The notes: a model not told the origin generated them from the sequence alone. A stretch of 64,000 nucleotides of DNA from Streptantibioticus silvisoli (GCF_027947535.2 NZ_JAAGKO020000026.1:54018-118017); one strand, 5' to 3'; positions 14,902 through 24,625 are shown, numbered from the stretch's first letter. Numbers and translations: made by a program.

Positions 14902-15746
14902 CCCTCGCACCCTTCGGCACCCGGCTGCGCCGGGCCATGGACACCCGCGGCCCGCTGTGCGTGGGCATCGACCCGCACGCGGCGCTGCTGGCCGACTGGG
15001 GGCTGCCGGACGACGCCCGGGGCCTGGAGCGGTTCGCGCTGACCGTGGTGGAGGCGCTGGCCGACCGGGTGGCGGTGCTCAAGCCGCAGTCGGCGTTCTT
15101 CGAACGGTTCGGCTCGCGCGGCGTCGCGGTGCTGGAGCGCGCCGTCGCCGAGGCCCGGCAGGCCGGGGCGCTGGTGCTGATGGACGCCAAGCGCGGCGAC
15201 ATCGGCTCGACGATGGCCGCCTACGCCGCCACCTACCTCGACCCCGGCAGCCCGCTGTTCTGCGACGCGGTCACCGTCAGCCCCTACCTCGGCTACGGCA
15301 GCCTGCGCCCGGCGGTGCAGGCGGCCCGCGCGTCCGGCACCGGACTGTTCGTGCTGGCGCTCACCTCGAACCCGGAGGGCGCCCAGGTGCAGCGTGCGGT
15401 GACCGCCGGCGGTCCGACGGTGGCCGGTGCGGTCCTTCAGGCGCTGCGGGCGGAGAACGCCGGTGAGCGGCCGCTGGGGTCGTTCGGCGCGGTGGTCGGC
15501 GCCACGCTGGGCGGCACGGTGGCCGGCGCCGGCGTCGACCTCGACACCGGCGGCCCGCTGCTGGCCCCCGGCATCGGCGCGCAGGGGGCGACCCCGGCGG
15601 ACCTGCCGGCCGTCTTCGGCGACGCGCTGCGCAACGTGCTGCCCACCGTCAGCCGTGATGTTTTGCGCCACGGACCCGATCTGGCCGCCCTGCGATCGGC
15701 GGCTCAACAGGTCGCTGTCGAAATCCACGCGGTCACCGCGGCCTGA
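14898..15746 (+). CDS. pyrF: Orotidine 5'-phosphate decarboxylase, type 2
   Basis: PyrF makes UMP from OMP, the last step of the pathway. The 282-residue length and the catalytic LMDAKRGDIGSTM motif identify the longer type 2 subfamily found in actinobacteria and myxobacteria. The N-terminal CVGIDPHAALLADWG segment also fits. The ATG overlaps the pyrD stop, and a short hairpin follows the stop codon. Confidence 0.96.
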   Translation: MTLAPFGTRLRRAMDTRGPLCVGIDPHAALLADWGLPDDARGLERFALTVVEALADRVAVLKPQSAFFERFGSRGVAVLERAVAEARQAGALVLMDAKRGDIGSTMAAYAATYLDPGSPLFCDAVTVSPYLGYGSLRPAVQAARASGTGLFVLALTSNPEGAQVQRAVTAGGPTVAGAVLQALRAENAGERPLGSFGAVVGATLGGTVAGAGVDLDTGGPLLAPGIGAQGATPADLPAVFGDALRNVLPTVSRDVLRHGPDLAALRSAAQQVAVEIHAVTAA

Positions 15747-15747
15747 A

Positions 15748-15767
15748 CCGGCCCCCCGTCTGGCCGG
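15748..15767 (+). terminator. Hairpin after pyrF
   Basis: CCGGCC and GGCCGG arms enclose an eight-base loop one base after the pyrF stop. It probably ends the pyrimidine operon, but the stem is only 6 bp. The rest of the gap to 15,997 contains a TAGGAT hexamer at 15810-15815 that could be a -10 element for the next gene. Confidence 0.5.
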
Positions 15768-15997
15768 AAACATGCGGTCGATCCGGGTGTTATGTCCGCC
15801 GATGTCCGCTAGGATCGCCGCGGGATGGAGTCTGACCAGGACTTTTCGTTCGTTCTCGCTGACGGGGGGCCTCGGGAGCGCTAGTCTCCGACGAGAGAAC
15901 GCAGGGAAGCGCGTTGCTCGTTGCTCCGTGCGAGCGGAACAACTAGGTTCCACACCGGTCAAGTATCCGACAGTTCTACATCCGAGGTGACGTAGGC

Positions 15998-16321
15998 GTG
16001 GCTCTTCCGCCCCTTACCCCTGAACAGCGCGCTGCCGCGCTTGAGAAGGCCGCCGCGGCTCGCCGGGAGCGCGCCGAGGTCAAGAATCGTCTCAAGCACT
16101 CCGGCGCCTCGCTGCATGAGGTCATCAAGTCCGGCCAGGAAAATGATGTCATCGGCAAGATGAAGGTCTCCGCCCTTCTGGAGAGTCTGCCGGGCGTGGG
16201 CAAGGTCCGCGCCAAGCAGATCATGGAACGCCTCGGCATTTCCGAGAGCCGTCGCGTCCGTGGTCTCGGCTCGAACCAGATCGCCTCCCTGGAGCGCGAG
16301 TTCGGCGGCGGCGCGGCCTGA
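15998..16321 (+). CDS. ihf: Actinobacterial integration host factor (sIHF)
   Basis: A 107-residue basic nucleoid-associated protein. It has a charged N-terminal helix (TPEQRAAALEKAAAARRERAE) and a helix-two-turn-helix DNA-binding part with LLESLPGVGKVRAKQIMERL, matching sIHF of S. coelicolor and mIHF of mycobacteria. The protein binds DNA without strict sequence need and affects supercoiling and sporulation. The GTG at 15998 follows GAGGTGA. gmk follows after 60 bp, the standard order in streptomycetes. Confidence 0.95.
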   Translation: MALPPLTPEQRAAALEKAAAARRERAEVKNRLKHSGASLHEVIKSGQENDVIGKMKVSALLESLPGVGKVRAKQIMERLGISESRRVRGLGSNQIASLEREFGGGAA

Positions 16322-16369
16322 CCGCGCTGCCCGCGCGGCCGGGGATTTTCCGCTCGCGCGGGGAACCGC

Positions 16370-16381
16370 GATAATCAGTGC
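16370..16381 (+). promoter_or_regulatory. Possible gmk -10 element for a leaderless transcript
   Basis: GATAAT at 16370-16375 ends six bases before the gmk ATG, and no Shine-Dalgarno sequence precedes that ATG. Transcription would then start at or next to the start codon. No clear -35 hexamer is visible; TTTTCC at 16346-16351 is at the right distance. Confidence 0.45.
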
Positions 16382-16978
16382 ATGGCCGCACACACCGGGG
16401 GGTCGCAGACCCCCGTGCCCCCGGGCACGAAACCGCGACTGACCGTGCTCTCCGGCCCCTCCGGGGTCGGCAAGAGCACGGTCGTCGCGTTTCTGCGCAA
16501 ACTGCACCCCGACATCTGGCTGTCCGTCTCGGTCACCACCCGCAAGCCGCGCCCCGGCGAGCGGCACGGGGTGGAGTACCACTTCGTCGACCATGACGAG
16601 TTCGACAAGCTGGTCGCCAACGGCGAGCTGCTGGAGTCGGCCGAGTTCGCCGGCAACCGGTACGGCACCCCCCGGCTGGCCGTCGAGCAGCACCTCGCGG
16701 CCGGTGAGCCGGTCCTGCTGGAGATCGACCTGCAGGGCGCCCGCCAGGTCCGCGAGTCCATGCCCGACGCCCACCTGGTCTTCCTCGCCCCGCCCGGCTG
16801 GGACGAACTGGTCCGCCGGCTCACCGGCCGCGGCACCGAGTCGCCGCAGGTGATCGCCCGCCGCCTGGAGGCCGCCAGGATCGAGCTGGCCGCCGAGTCG
16901 GAGTTCGACGTCACCCTTGTCAACACCTCCGTCGAGGACGTAGTGCGCGAGCTGCTAGCCTTGATGACGCGTATCTGA
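16382..16978 (+). CDS. gmk: Guanylate kinase
   Basis: This enzyme phosphorylates GMP to GDP with ATP. The 198-residue protein has the P-loop [10 protein letters not shown], the GMP-binding TTRKPRPGE...GVEYHF segment and the [11 protein letters not shown] strand. A 17-residue Pro/Gly extension precedes the P-loop domain. The ATG lacks an SD sequence and sits next to a -10-like hexamer, so the transcript may be leaderless. It lies in the sIHF-gmk-rpoZ-coaBC cluster. Confidence 0.97.
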   Translation: MAAHTGGSQTPVPPGTKPRLTVLSGPSGVGKSTVVAFLRKLHPDIWLSVSVTTRKPRPGERHGVEYHFVDHDEFDKLVANGELLESAEFAGNRYGTPRLAVEQHLAAGEPVLLEIDLQGARQVRESMPDAHLVFLAPPGWDELVRRLTGRGTESPQVIARRLEAARIELAAESEFDVTLVNTSVEDVVRELLALMTRI

Positions 16979-17029
16979 AGGGGATCTGGATCCCCGGAAC
17001 CCCAGCAGAGACCAAGAGAAAGGCACAGT

Positions 17030-17299
17030 GTGTCCTCTTCCATCACCACGCCCGAGGGCATCATCAACCCGCCGATTGATGAGCTGCTCGAGGCCACCGA
17101 CTCCAAGTACAGCCTGGTGATCTACGCGGCCAAGCGCGCCCGCCAGATCAACGCGTACTACTCGCAGCTCGGCGAGGGCCTGCTGGAGTACGTCGGCCCG
17201 CTGGTGGACACCCACGTCCACGAGAAGCCGCTGTCGATCGCGCTGCGCGAGATCAACGCCGGCCTGCTCACCTCCGAGGCCGTCGAGGGCCCCCAGTAG
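17030..17299 (+). CDS. rpoZ: DNA-directed RNA polymerase omega subunit
   Basis: Omega assists folding and assembly of the beta' subunit. The 89-residue protein has the conserved [28 protein letters not shown] core. Its central insertion with [15 protein letters not shown] is typical for actinobacteria. The start is the GTG at 17030, preceded by AGAAAGG. A two-hairpin terminator region follows. Confidence 0.97.
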   Translation: MSSSITTPEGIINPPIDELLEATDSKYSLVIYAAKRARQINAYYSQLGEGLLEYVGPLVDTHVHEKPLSIALREINAGLLTSEAVEGPQ

Positions 17300-17317
17300 C
17301 GGCAGACGTCACTTCGG

Positions 17318-17370
17318 CACACCCCGCGGGTGTGTCTTCCAGGGCCCGGCGGATGTCCGCTGGGCCTTTT
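17318..17370 (+). terminator. Double hairpin terminator after rpoZ
   Basis: The first hairpin has CACACCC/GGGTGTG arms at 17318-17334. The second has an 11-bp stem (GGCCCGGCGGA at 17343-17353 with 17356-17366, one G-T pair) followed by TTTT. The second is one of the few classic U-tract terminators in the window. Confidence 0.85.
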
Positions 17371-17433
17371 GGTGTTCACTGGCGACGACGACGGGGACCC
17401 GCAGGCGGGCCCCGAACGACATCGGGAGTCGTG

Positions 17434-18645
17434 ATGGACAAGCCACGGGTGGTCCTCGGGGTCAGCGGCGGTATCGCCGCCTACAAGGCCTGCGAACTGC
17501 TGCGGCGGCTGACCGAGTCCGGCCACGACGTGCGCGTGGTGCCCACCGACAGCGCCCTGCACTTCGTCGGGGAGGCCACCTGGTCCGCGCTGTCCGGCCA
17601 CCCGGTCTCCACCCGGGTGTGGGACGACGTCCACCAGGTGCCGCACGTGCGCATCGGTCAGCAGGCCGACCTCGTGGTGGTCGCCCCCGCCACCGCCGAC
17701 ACGCTGGCCCGCGCCGCCCACGGCCTCGCCGACGACCTGCTGACCAACACCCTGCTGACCGCCCGCTGCCCGGTGGTCTTCGCCCCCGCGATGCACACCG
17801 AGATGTGGGAGCACCCCGCCACCCGGGAGAACGTCGCCACCCTGCGCCGCCGCGGCTGCCTGGTGATCGAACCGGCCGTCGGCCGCCTGACCGGCGCCGA
17901 CACCGGCAAGGGCCGGCTGCCGGACCCCGCCGAGATCTTCGAGTTCTGCCGCCGCGTCCTGGCCCGCGGCGCCCTCGCCGCCCAGGACGCCGCCGACCTG
18001 GCCGGCCGGCACGTGGTCGTCAGCGCCGGCGGCACCCGCGAACCCCTCGACCCGGTCCGCTTCCTCGGCAACCGCTCCTCCGGCAAGCAGGGCTACGCGC
18101 TGGCCCGGGCCGCCCTCGCCCGCGGCGCCCGGGTCACCCTGGTGTCCGCCAACGCCGCGCTGCCCGGCCCGGCCGGCGCCGACGTGGTCGCGGTCGGCAC
18201 CGCGCTCCAGCTGCGCGAGGCCGTGCTGAAGGCCGCCGCCGACGCGGACGCGGTGGTGATGGCCGCGGCGGTCGCCGACTTCCGGCCCGCCGCCTACGCG
18301 GCCGGCAAGATCAAGAAGAAGGACGGCCAGGAGCCGGCGCCGGTCGCGCTGGTGCGCAACCCCGACGTCCTCGCCGAACTGTCCGCCTCCCGCCCCCGCC
18401 CCGGCCAGGTCGTGGTGGGCTTCGCCGCCGAGACCGACGACGTCCTGGCCAACGGCCGCGCCAAGCTCGCCCGCAAGGGCTGCGACCTGCTCGTCGTCAA
18501 CGAGGTGGGCGAGCGGCTCACCTTCGGCGCCGAGGAGAACGAGGCCGTCGTGCTGGACCGCGACGGCGCCGAGACCCCGGTGCCGTACGGACCCAAGGAC
18601 GCGCTGGCCGACGTGGTCTGGGACCTGGTGGTCCGCCGCTGGTGA
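17434..18645 (+). CDS. coaBC: Bifunctional phosphopantothenoylcysteine synthetase/decarboxylase
   Basis: CoaBC joins cysteine to 4'-phosphopantothenate and decarboxylates the product, two steps of coenzyme A synthesis. The 403-residue protein has an FMN-binding CoaC part (about 1-180; GVSGGIAAYKACELLRR) and a CoaB part (about 190-400; SAGGTREPLDPVRFLGNRSS, AAAVADFRP, GKIKKK). The CoaC PxMNxxMW motif reads APAMHTEMW, with His for Asn; I recall the same form in other actinobacteria. The ATG at 17434 fits the family N-terminus; GTG at 17431 is equally possible. Confidence 0.95.
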   Translation: MDKPRVVLGVSGGIAAYKACELLRRLTESGHDVRVVPTDSALHFVGEATWSALSGHPVSTRVWDDVHQVPHVRIGQQADLVVVAPATADTLARAAHGLADDLLTNTLLTARCPVVFAPAMHTEMWEHPATRENVATLRRRGCLVIEPAVGRLTGADTGKGRLPDPAEIFEFCRRVLARGALAAQDAADLAGRHVVVSAGGTREPLDPVRFLGNRSSGKQGYALARAALARGARVTLVSANAALPGPAGADVVAVGTALQLREAVLKAAADADAVVMAAAVADFRPAAYAAGKIKKKDGQEPAPVALVRNPDVLAELSASRPRPGQVVVGFAAETDDVLANGRAKLARKGCDLLVVNEVGERLTFGAEENEAVVLDRDGAETPVPYGPKDALADVVWDLVVRRW

Positions 18646-18775
18646 CGTGACCCCGTCACCCGCCTCGGGCCCCGCCCGGCCCGCCGGTCAGCCGGACGGC
18701 CCTGCCGTTCCTTAGCGGAATCCGGTCCCGCCCGGGGCCCGCGGGCAGGCCGCGGGGGCGTCGGAGGGGCGATAC

Positions 18776-18823
18776 GTCATTCTCTAGGGTTTCGATCACA
18801 TTCGATCCAGTACTCGAGATGAC
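18776..18823 (+). promoter_or_regulatory. Possible structured leader upstream of metK
   Basis: GTCATTCTC at 18776-18784 can pair with GAGATGAC at 18816-18823, leaving one bulged T, around a TTTCGATC/ATTCGATC repeat. It lies about 110 bp before metK. It does not match a SAM riboswitch consensus that I know. The 288-bp gap otherwise shows no gene. Confidence 0.25.
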
Positions 18824-18933
18824 ATGCCGCTTTCTGGACACGACCGATAAACTGGCCGTCGTCCGGTGGGGTGCAGCCCTGCGTCCGGACACCCAATATC
18901 AGCCAGCAGCCGCTGCAACCCCCAGGGAGCGAT

Positions 18934-20142
18934 GTGTCCCGCCGCTTGTTCACCTCGGAGTCCGTGACCGAGGGACACCCAGACAAGATCGCCGACCAGA
19001 TCAGCGACAGCATCCTCGACGCCCTGCTCAAGGACGATCCGACCTCCCGCGTCGCGGTCGAGACGCTGATCACCACCGGCCTGGTCCACGTCGCCGGAGA
19101 GGTCACCACGAAGGCGTACGCCGACGTGGCGACCCTGGTGCGCAACACCGTCCTCGGCATCGGGTACGACAGCTCCAAGAAGGGCTTCGACGGCGCCTCG
19201 TGCGGCGTGTCGGTGTCCATCGGCTCGCAGTCCCCCGACATCGCGCAGGGCGTGGACAGCGCCCACGAGCACCGCGTCGAGGGCGACGAGGACGAACTGG
19301 ACCGGCAGGGCGCCGGCGACCAGGGTCTGATGTTCGGCTACGCGTGCGACGAGACGCCCGAGTTCATGCCGCTGCCGATCACCCTGGCCCACCGGTTGTC
19401 CAAGCGCCTCACCGACGTCCGCAAGAACGGGACCATCCCCTACCTGCGTCCCGACGGCAAGACCCAGGTCACCATCGAGTACGACGGTGACAAGGCCGTG
19501 CGCCTCGACACCGTCGTGGTCTCCTCGCAGCACGCCTCCGACATCGACCTGGACTCGCTGCTCGCCCCCGACATCCGCGAGTTCGTCGTGGAGCCCGAGC
19601 TCCAGGCGCTGCTGGAGTCCGGCATCAAGCTGGAGACCGACGGCTACCGGCTGCTGGTCAACCCCACCGGCCGGTTCGAGATCGGCGGCCCGATGGGCGA
19701 CGCCGGCCTGACCGGACGCAAGATCATCATCGACACCTACGGCGGCATGGCCCGGCACGGCGGCGGTGCCTTCTCCGGCAAGGACCCGTCCAAGGTCGAC
19801 CGCTCCGCCGCGTACGCGATGCGCTGGGTCGCCAAGAACGTGGTGGCCGCCGGCCTCGCCTCGCGCTGCGAGGTCCAGGTCGCCTACGCCATCGGCAAGG
19901 CCGAGCCGGTCGGCCTGTTCATCGAGACCTTCGGCACCGCCAAGGCCGAGGTCGACAAGATCGAGCACGCCATCTCCGAGGTCTTCGACCTGCGCCCGGC
20001 CGCCATCATCCGCGACCTGGACCTGCTGCGCCCGATCTACGCCCAGACCGCCGCCTACGGCCACTTCGGCCGTGAGCTGCCGGACTTCACCTGGGAGCGC
20101 ACCGACCGCGTCGACGCCCTGCGCGCCGCCGTCGGCCTGTAG
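18934..20142 (+). CDS. metK: S-adenosylmethionine synthetase
   Basis: MetK makes SAM from methionine and ATP. The 402-residue protein has the N-terminal [18 protein letters not shown] motif, the [16 protein letters not shown] segment and the glycine-rich [16 protein letters not shown] loop. The acidic [12 protein letters not shown] insertion before the second motif is the actinobacterial form. The GTG at 18934 is preceded by GGGAG and yields the family start [15 protein letters not shown] very stable hairpin follows. Confidence 0.97.
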   Translation: MSRRLFTSESVTEGHPDKIADQISDSILDALLKDDPTSRVAVETLITTGLVHVAGEVTTKAYADVATLVRNTVLGIGYDSSKKGFDGASCGVSVSIGSQSPDIAQGVDSAHEHRVEGDEDELDRQGAGDQGLMFGYACDETPEFMPLPITLAHRLSKRLTDVRKNGTIPYLRPDGKTQVTIEYDGDKAVRLDTVVVSSQHASDIDLDSLLAPDIREFVVEPELQALLESGIKLETDGYRLLVNPTGRFEIGGPMGDAGLTGRKIIIDTYGGMARHGGGAFSGKDPSKVDRSAAYAMRWVAKNVVAAGLASRCEVQVAYAIGKAEPVGLFIETFGTAKAEVDKIEHAISEVFDLRPAAIIRDLDLLRPIYAQTAAYGHFGRELPDFTWERTDRVDALRAAVGL

Positions 20143-20191
20143 TACCGAGTACCGCCCGGCCCGCACCGGCCGGCCCGCACGTGCCCGGCCA

Positions 20192-20234
20192 CCCGGCCCG
20201 GCCGGACCGCTTGGCGGGGTCCGGCCGGGCCGGG
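20192..20234. terminator. 17-bp-stem hairpin terminator after metK
   Basis: CCCGGCCCGGCCGGACC (20192-20208) pairs perfectly with 20218-20234 around a nine-base loop. It follows metK by 50 bp. There is no U-tract. Confidence 0.8.
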
Positions 20235-20416
20235 TGCTGTTCGGGGGCGCTGGCTCCGGAAACCCTTGAGCCGGCCGGACCGAGTGCCGTTCGGCGGCGC
20301 CGGGTGGAAACCCTGATCCGGGGTGCTGTCCGGAGAAGGTGCCGGGTGGAAATCCCGGTCCGGCCGATCCGGGGTGCCGTCCGGGGGCGGCGCCGGGCGG
20401 AAACCCGGGGTGAAAC
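20233..20416. repeat. Four degenerate 38- to 51-bp tandem repeats before priA
   Basis: Each unit begins GTGCYGTYCGG, passes through GGYGCCGGGYGGAAA (less clearly in the first unit) and ends near CCGGACCG or GATCCGG. Units begin near 20233, 20284, 20322 and 20372. The 387-bp gap between metK and priA otherwise holds only the metK terminator; no gene is supported. Confidence 0.65.
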
Positions 20417-20529
20417 GCGCCGCGGACCGCACCGGCCGCACCGGCCGCCCGTGCGTCGCCCGCTCCCCGGCCCCGGCAGGGGGCGCCGCTCCGCGGCCGG
20501 GTGTCGCAGGGGTCTGATAGGACTGAGCC

Positions 20530-22692
20530 GTGAGCAGCGAGAACGACCGGACCGGGTCCGGTGCGGCCGCGCCGGGGGATGTCGCGGGGGAGCAGCTCGC
20601 CCTGATCCGGGACACGGTCCGCAAGGCCAAGGAACCGCGGGCCAGACCGCGCACCTGGCGGGGGGCCAAGCTGGCCGACCCCCTGCCGGTCGCCCGCGTG
20701 CTGGTGGACAAGGGCCTGCTGCACCTCGACCAGTACTTCGACTACGCCGTGCCCGAGGCGATGGACGCCGACGCCCAGCCCGGCGTCCGGGTCCGGGTGC
20801 GGTTCGGCGCCCGGGTGGTACGCGGCCGCCGCGAGGGCGGCGAACTGCACGACGGCTTCGTGGTGGACCGCCTCACCCATTCGGATTACTCCGGCCCGCT
20901 CGCGCCGCTGGCCCAGGTGCTCTCCCCGGAACCCGTGCTCGGCCCCGACCTGCTGCGGCTGTGCCGGGCGGTCGCCGACCGGTACGCCGGTGCGCTCGCC
21001 GACGTCGTCCAGCTGGCCGTGCCGCCGCGCCGGGTCCGCCCGGAGGGCCGGCCGTCCGCCGACCCGCTGCCGCCGCCCGCCGCCCCGCCGCCCGGCAGCT
21101 GGACCCGGTATCGCGACGGCACCGGTTACCTCGACGCCCTGGCGGCCGGCGCCGCACCGCGCGCGGTGTGGACCGCGCTGCCCGGACCGCACTGGCCCCG
21201 GGAACTGGCCACCGCCCTGGCCGCCGCACTGGCCGGCGGACGCGGCGCGCTCGCGGTGCTGCCGGACCGCCGCAGCGTCGCCCGGGTCGACGAGGCGCTG
21301 ACCGACCTGCTCGGTGCGGGGCGGCACGTCGTGCTCACCGCCGACAGCGGCCCCGAGGAGCGCTACCGCAGCTGGCTCGCCGTCAACCGCGGCGCGGTCC
21401 GCGCGGTCGTCGGCACCCGGGCGGCGATGTTCGCGCCGGTGCGCGGCCTGGGCCTCGCCGCCCTCTGGGACGACGGCGACTCCAGCCACGCCGAACCGCA
21501 CGCCCCGCAGCCGCACGCCCGCGACGTGCTGCTGCTGCGCGCCGCCGACGAGGGCGCCGCGTTCCTGCTCGGCGGGCCCTCGGTCACCGTCGAGGGCGCC
21601 CAGCTGGTCGACAGCCGCTGGGCCTCCCCGCTGGCCGCCGACCGCGACCAGGTACGCCGCGCGGCACCCCTGGTGCGTACCGTCGGCGACGCCGACCAGG
21701 CCCGCGACTCCGCCGCCCGCACCGCCCGGCTGCCCACGCTGGCCTGGGGGGTCACCCGGGACGCGCTGCGGCACGGCCCGGTGCTGGTCCAGGTGCCCCG
21801 GCGCGGATACGTGCCCCGGCTGGCGTGCGAACGCTGCCGGGAGGCCGCCCGCTGCGGCCGGTGCGCCGGACCGCTGGAGCTGGGCGAGTCCGGCCCGGCG
21901 GCCGGCGGCACGCTGCACTGCGGCTGGTGCGGCCGGCCCGAGGCCGGCTGGCACTGCGCCGCCTGCGGGGCGACCCGGCTGCGCGCCCAGGTGGTCGGCG
22001 CCCGCCGCACCGCCGACGAACTCGGCCGGGCCTTCCCCGGCGTGCCGGTGCGCACCTCCGGCCGGGACGCGGTGCTCGACCGGGTGCCCGGCGAACCGGC
22101 CCTGGTCATCGCCACCCCGGGCGCCGAACCGGTCGCGGCCGGCGGCTACGCGGCGGCGCTGCTGCTGGACGGCTGGGCGCTGCTCGGCCGCCCCGACCTG
22201 CGGGCCGGCGAGGAGGCGCTGCGCCGCTGGCTGGTCGCCGCCAGCCTGGTCCGCCCCGCGAGCGGGAACGGCACCGTCGTGGTGGTCGCCGAGCCCACGC
22301 TGCGCCCGGTGCAGGCGCTGGTGCGCTGGGACCCGGCCGGCCACGCGGTGCGCGAACTGGCCGAACGCGCGGAGCTGGGCTTCCCGCCGGTCTCCCGGAT
22401 GGCGTCGGTCACCGGCACCCCGGCCGCCGTCGCCGACCTGCTGCGTACCGTCGAACTGCCCGACGGCGCCGACGTCCTGGGCCCGGTGCCGTTGCCGGTG
22501 GCACCGCCCGGCAGCCCGCGCCGCACCGGTGAACCACCGCCGGGGGAGCGGTGGGACCGGGTGCTGCTGCGGGTGCGGCCGGGCACCGGCGGCGCGCTGG
22601 CCGCCGCCCTGAAGACGGCGCAGATCGCCCGCATCGCCCGCAAGGCCGCCGACCCGGTCCGCGTTCGCGTCGACCCGCCGGACATCGGCTGA
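20530..22692 (+). CDS. priA: Primosomal protein N' (PriA), actinobacterial form without helicase motifs
   Basis: PriA recognises stalled forks and restarts replication. The 720-residue protein keeps the N-terminal DNA-binding domain (about 50-180; PVARVLVDKGLLHLDQYFDYAVPE) and eight zinc-ligand cysteines (CERCREAARCGRC, CGWC and CAAC). The Walker A site expected in E. coli PriA (GVTGSGKTE) is absent, and the DEAH box region reads LWDDGDSSH. Actinobacterial PriA is known to lack these motifs, so it is probably not an ATP-driven helicase. The GTG at 20530 was chosen because the upstream repeats are not coding. Confidence 0.93.
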   Translation: MSSENDRTGSGAAAPGDVAGEQLALIRDTVRKAKEPRARPRTWRGAKLADPLPVARVLVDKGLLHLDQYFDYAVPEAMDADAQPGVRVRVRFGARVVRGRREGGELHDGFVVDRLTHSDYSGPLAPLAQVLSPEPVLGPDLLRLCRAVADRYAGALADVVQLAVPPRRVRPEGRPSADPLPPPAAPPPGSWTRYRDGTGYLDALAAGAAPRAVWTALPGPHWPRELATALAAALAGGRGALAVLPDRRSVARVDEALTDLLGAGRHVVLTADSGPEERYRSWLAVNRGAVRAVVGTRAAMFAPVRGLGLAALWDDGDSSHAEPHAPQPHARDVLLLRAADEGAAFLLGGPSVTVEGAQLVDSRWASPLAADRDQVRRAAPLVRTVGDADQARDSAARTARLPTLAWGVTRDALRHGPVLVQVPRRGYVPRLACERCREAARCGRCAGPLELGESGPAAGGTLHCGWCGRPEAGWHCAACGATRLRAQVVGARRTADELGRAFPGVPVRTSGRDAVLDRVPGEPALVIATPGAEPVAAGGYAAALLLDGWALLGRPDLRAGEEALRRWLVAASLVRPASGNGTVVVVAEPTLRPVQALVRWDPAGHAVRELAERAELGFPPVSRMASVTGTPAAVADLLRTVELPDGADVLGPVPLPVAPPGSPRRTGEPPPGERWDRVLLRVRPGTGGALAAALKTAQIARIARKAADPVRVRVDPPDIG

Positions 22693-22838
22693 CGCGGGTC
22701 GCCCCCGGGGCCGGCCCGCGGCCGTGCGGTGCGGCCGCGCCGGGAGCGGCTTCCGCCCGGGGGAGCGGTGCGTGCCGCGCCGGCGTCACCCGACACGCGC
22801 CGGCCGTCCGGCGCCGCCCGGCGTCCCCGTTGCGCGTG

Positions 22839-22873
22839 AGCCGCCAGCCGCCAGCCGCCAGCCGTGAGCCGTT
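22839..22873. repeat. Heptanucleotide tandem repeat (AGCCGCC-type, five units)
   Basis: Three exact AGCCGCC units (22839-22859) are followed by AGCCGTG and AGCCGTT. They lie five bases before the stop-codon end of the minus-strand HTH gene that follows. No gene is supported in the 185-bp gap after priA. Confidence 0.75.
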
Positions 22874-22877
22874 GACG

Positions 22878-23501
<624 letters not shown>

Positions 23502-23544
23502 TCACCGGTCCGGAGCCGGCGGACCGTCAACCCGGTGGCCCGGT

Positions 23545-23568
23545 GTGGGTCAAGCTCATTTGACCAAC
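23545..23568. promoter_or_regulatory. Near-perfect palindrome between the HTH gene and def
   Basis: GGTCAA-GCTCAT-TTGACC, extended to 8 of 9 matching pairs per arm (23545-23568). It lies in the divergent gap of 348 bp and is a good candidate operator for the HTH protein. A TAGACT -10-like hexamer at 23677-23682 may belong to the def promoter. The rest of this gap shows no gene. Confidence 0.5.
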
Positions 23569-23768
23569 GCGTCAGGCTGCCGCGGGGTCACGCGCAAGGG
23601 GCGTGCCGACGTGCGCAGGGGGCGCGCGGCATCCGGTACGCCCCCTGGCACGCCCTCACCGGCGGTCCGGGCCGCATAGACTGGCGGGCCCCGGAGCCGG
23701 CAGGGCGTCCCCGCCCGGCCCGCACCGGTCAACGTTCCGCCGTGCCGTCCCTCGTCAGGAGCCCGCCC

Positions 23769-24317
23769 TTGTCCGTCCTGCCGATCCGCATGTTCGGCGA
23801 CCCGGTGCTGCGCATGAAGGCCCAGCCGGTCACCGTCTTCGACAAAGAGCTGCGCACCCTGGTCAAGGACCTCACCGAGACGATGATCGACGCCCCGGGC
23901 GCCGGCCTCGCCGCGCCCCAACTCGGCGTCTCCCTGCGGGTGTTCACCTACCACGTCGACGGTGAGACCGGGCACCTGGTCAACCCCGACCTGACGCTCA
24001 CCGACGAGGAGCAGTTCGGCCCCGAGGGCTGCCTGTCGCTGCCGGGCCTGAAGTACGACTGCGGCCGCGCCTTCGGCGTGGTGGCCAAGGGCTTCACCAT
24101 GTACGGCGACCCGGTCACCATCGAGGGCACCCAGCTGCTGTCCCGCGCCATCCAGCACGAGACCGACCACCTCGACGGCATCATCTTCATCGACCGCCTC
24201 GACCCCGAGCTGCGCAAGGCGGCGCTCAAGGCGATCCGCGAGGCCGAATGGGCCGACGGCACACCCCCACCGGTGAAGCTCTCCCCGCACGGCGGCACCT
24301 TCGGCACCGCCCGCTGA
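23769..24317 (+). CDS. def: Peptide deformylase
   Basis: This enzyme removes the formyl group from nascent N-terminal methionine and is paired functionally with Fmt downstream. The 182-residue protein carries all three motifs: [19 protein letters not shown] with the metal Cys, and QHETDHLDG with the metal-binding HExxH. The start is the TTG at 23769, eight bases after AGGAG, which gives [15 protein letters not shown], the usual N-terminus. The frame is open upstream for over 1 kb, but that part overlaps the minus-strand HTH gene and has no family match. Confidence 0.94.
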   Translation: MSVLPIRMFGDPVLRMKAQPVTVFDKELRTLVKDLTETMIDAPGAGLAAPQLGVSLRVFTYHVDGETGHLVNPDLTLTDEEQFGPEGCLSLPGLKYDCGRAFGVVAKGFTMYGDPVTIEGTQLLSRAIQHETDHLDGIIFIDRLDPELRKAALKAIREAEWADGTPPPVKLSPHGGTFGTAR

Positions 24318-24526
24318 CCCCGCCCGGGGAGGTACCCGGGGCGACGGGCGATCCGGTCCGTCGACCGGCCGCACCGTCCGGATCACGCGCGGCGGCCCGG
24401 CCGACCGGCCGCACCGCCGGCGCCGACCGCCGATACCGTCCGTCGACCGGCCGCACCGCCGGCCGACCGCCCGCACCGTCAGCCGGCAGCCCGCGCGCCG
24501 GGCCCGCCCCCGCGCCGCCCGCCCGC

Positions 24527-24625
24527 CGTACCGTCGGCACCGGCGTTCCGTACCGCCGACGTCCCGTACCGCCGGCGCCAAGGTCCCCTACCGCCGGCGC
24601 CGAGATCCCGTACCGTCCGGGCCGG
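24527..24625. repeat. Tandem 22-bp CGTACCG repeats upstream of fmt
   Basis: Units at 24527, 24549 (a 16-bp short unit), 24565, 24587 and 24609 share CGTACCGYCSGC. Units three and four match at 19 of 22 bases. They fill part of the 368-bp def-fmt gap; the earlier part has looser copies of GTCGACCGGCCGCACCG at about 24359 and 24440. No gene is supported in the gap. Confidence 0.7.

Noticed and set aside
18646..18933. SAM riboswitch upstream of metK
   Set aside because: I looked for SAM-I, SAM-II and SAM-IV conserved cores and found none. Only an imperfect 8-bp stem is present.
18796..22344. A 1,182-codon minus-strand open frame across metK and priA
   Set aside because: It overlaps two certain genes, has no start signal, and includes the intergenic repeats. 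It is a composition artefact.
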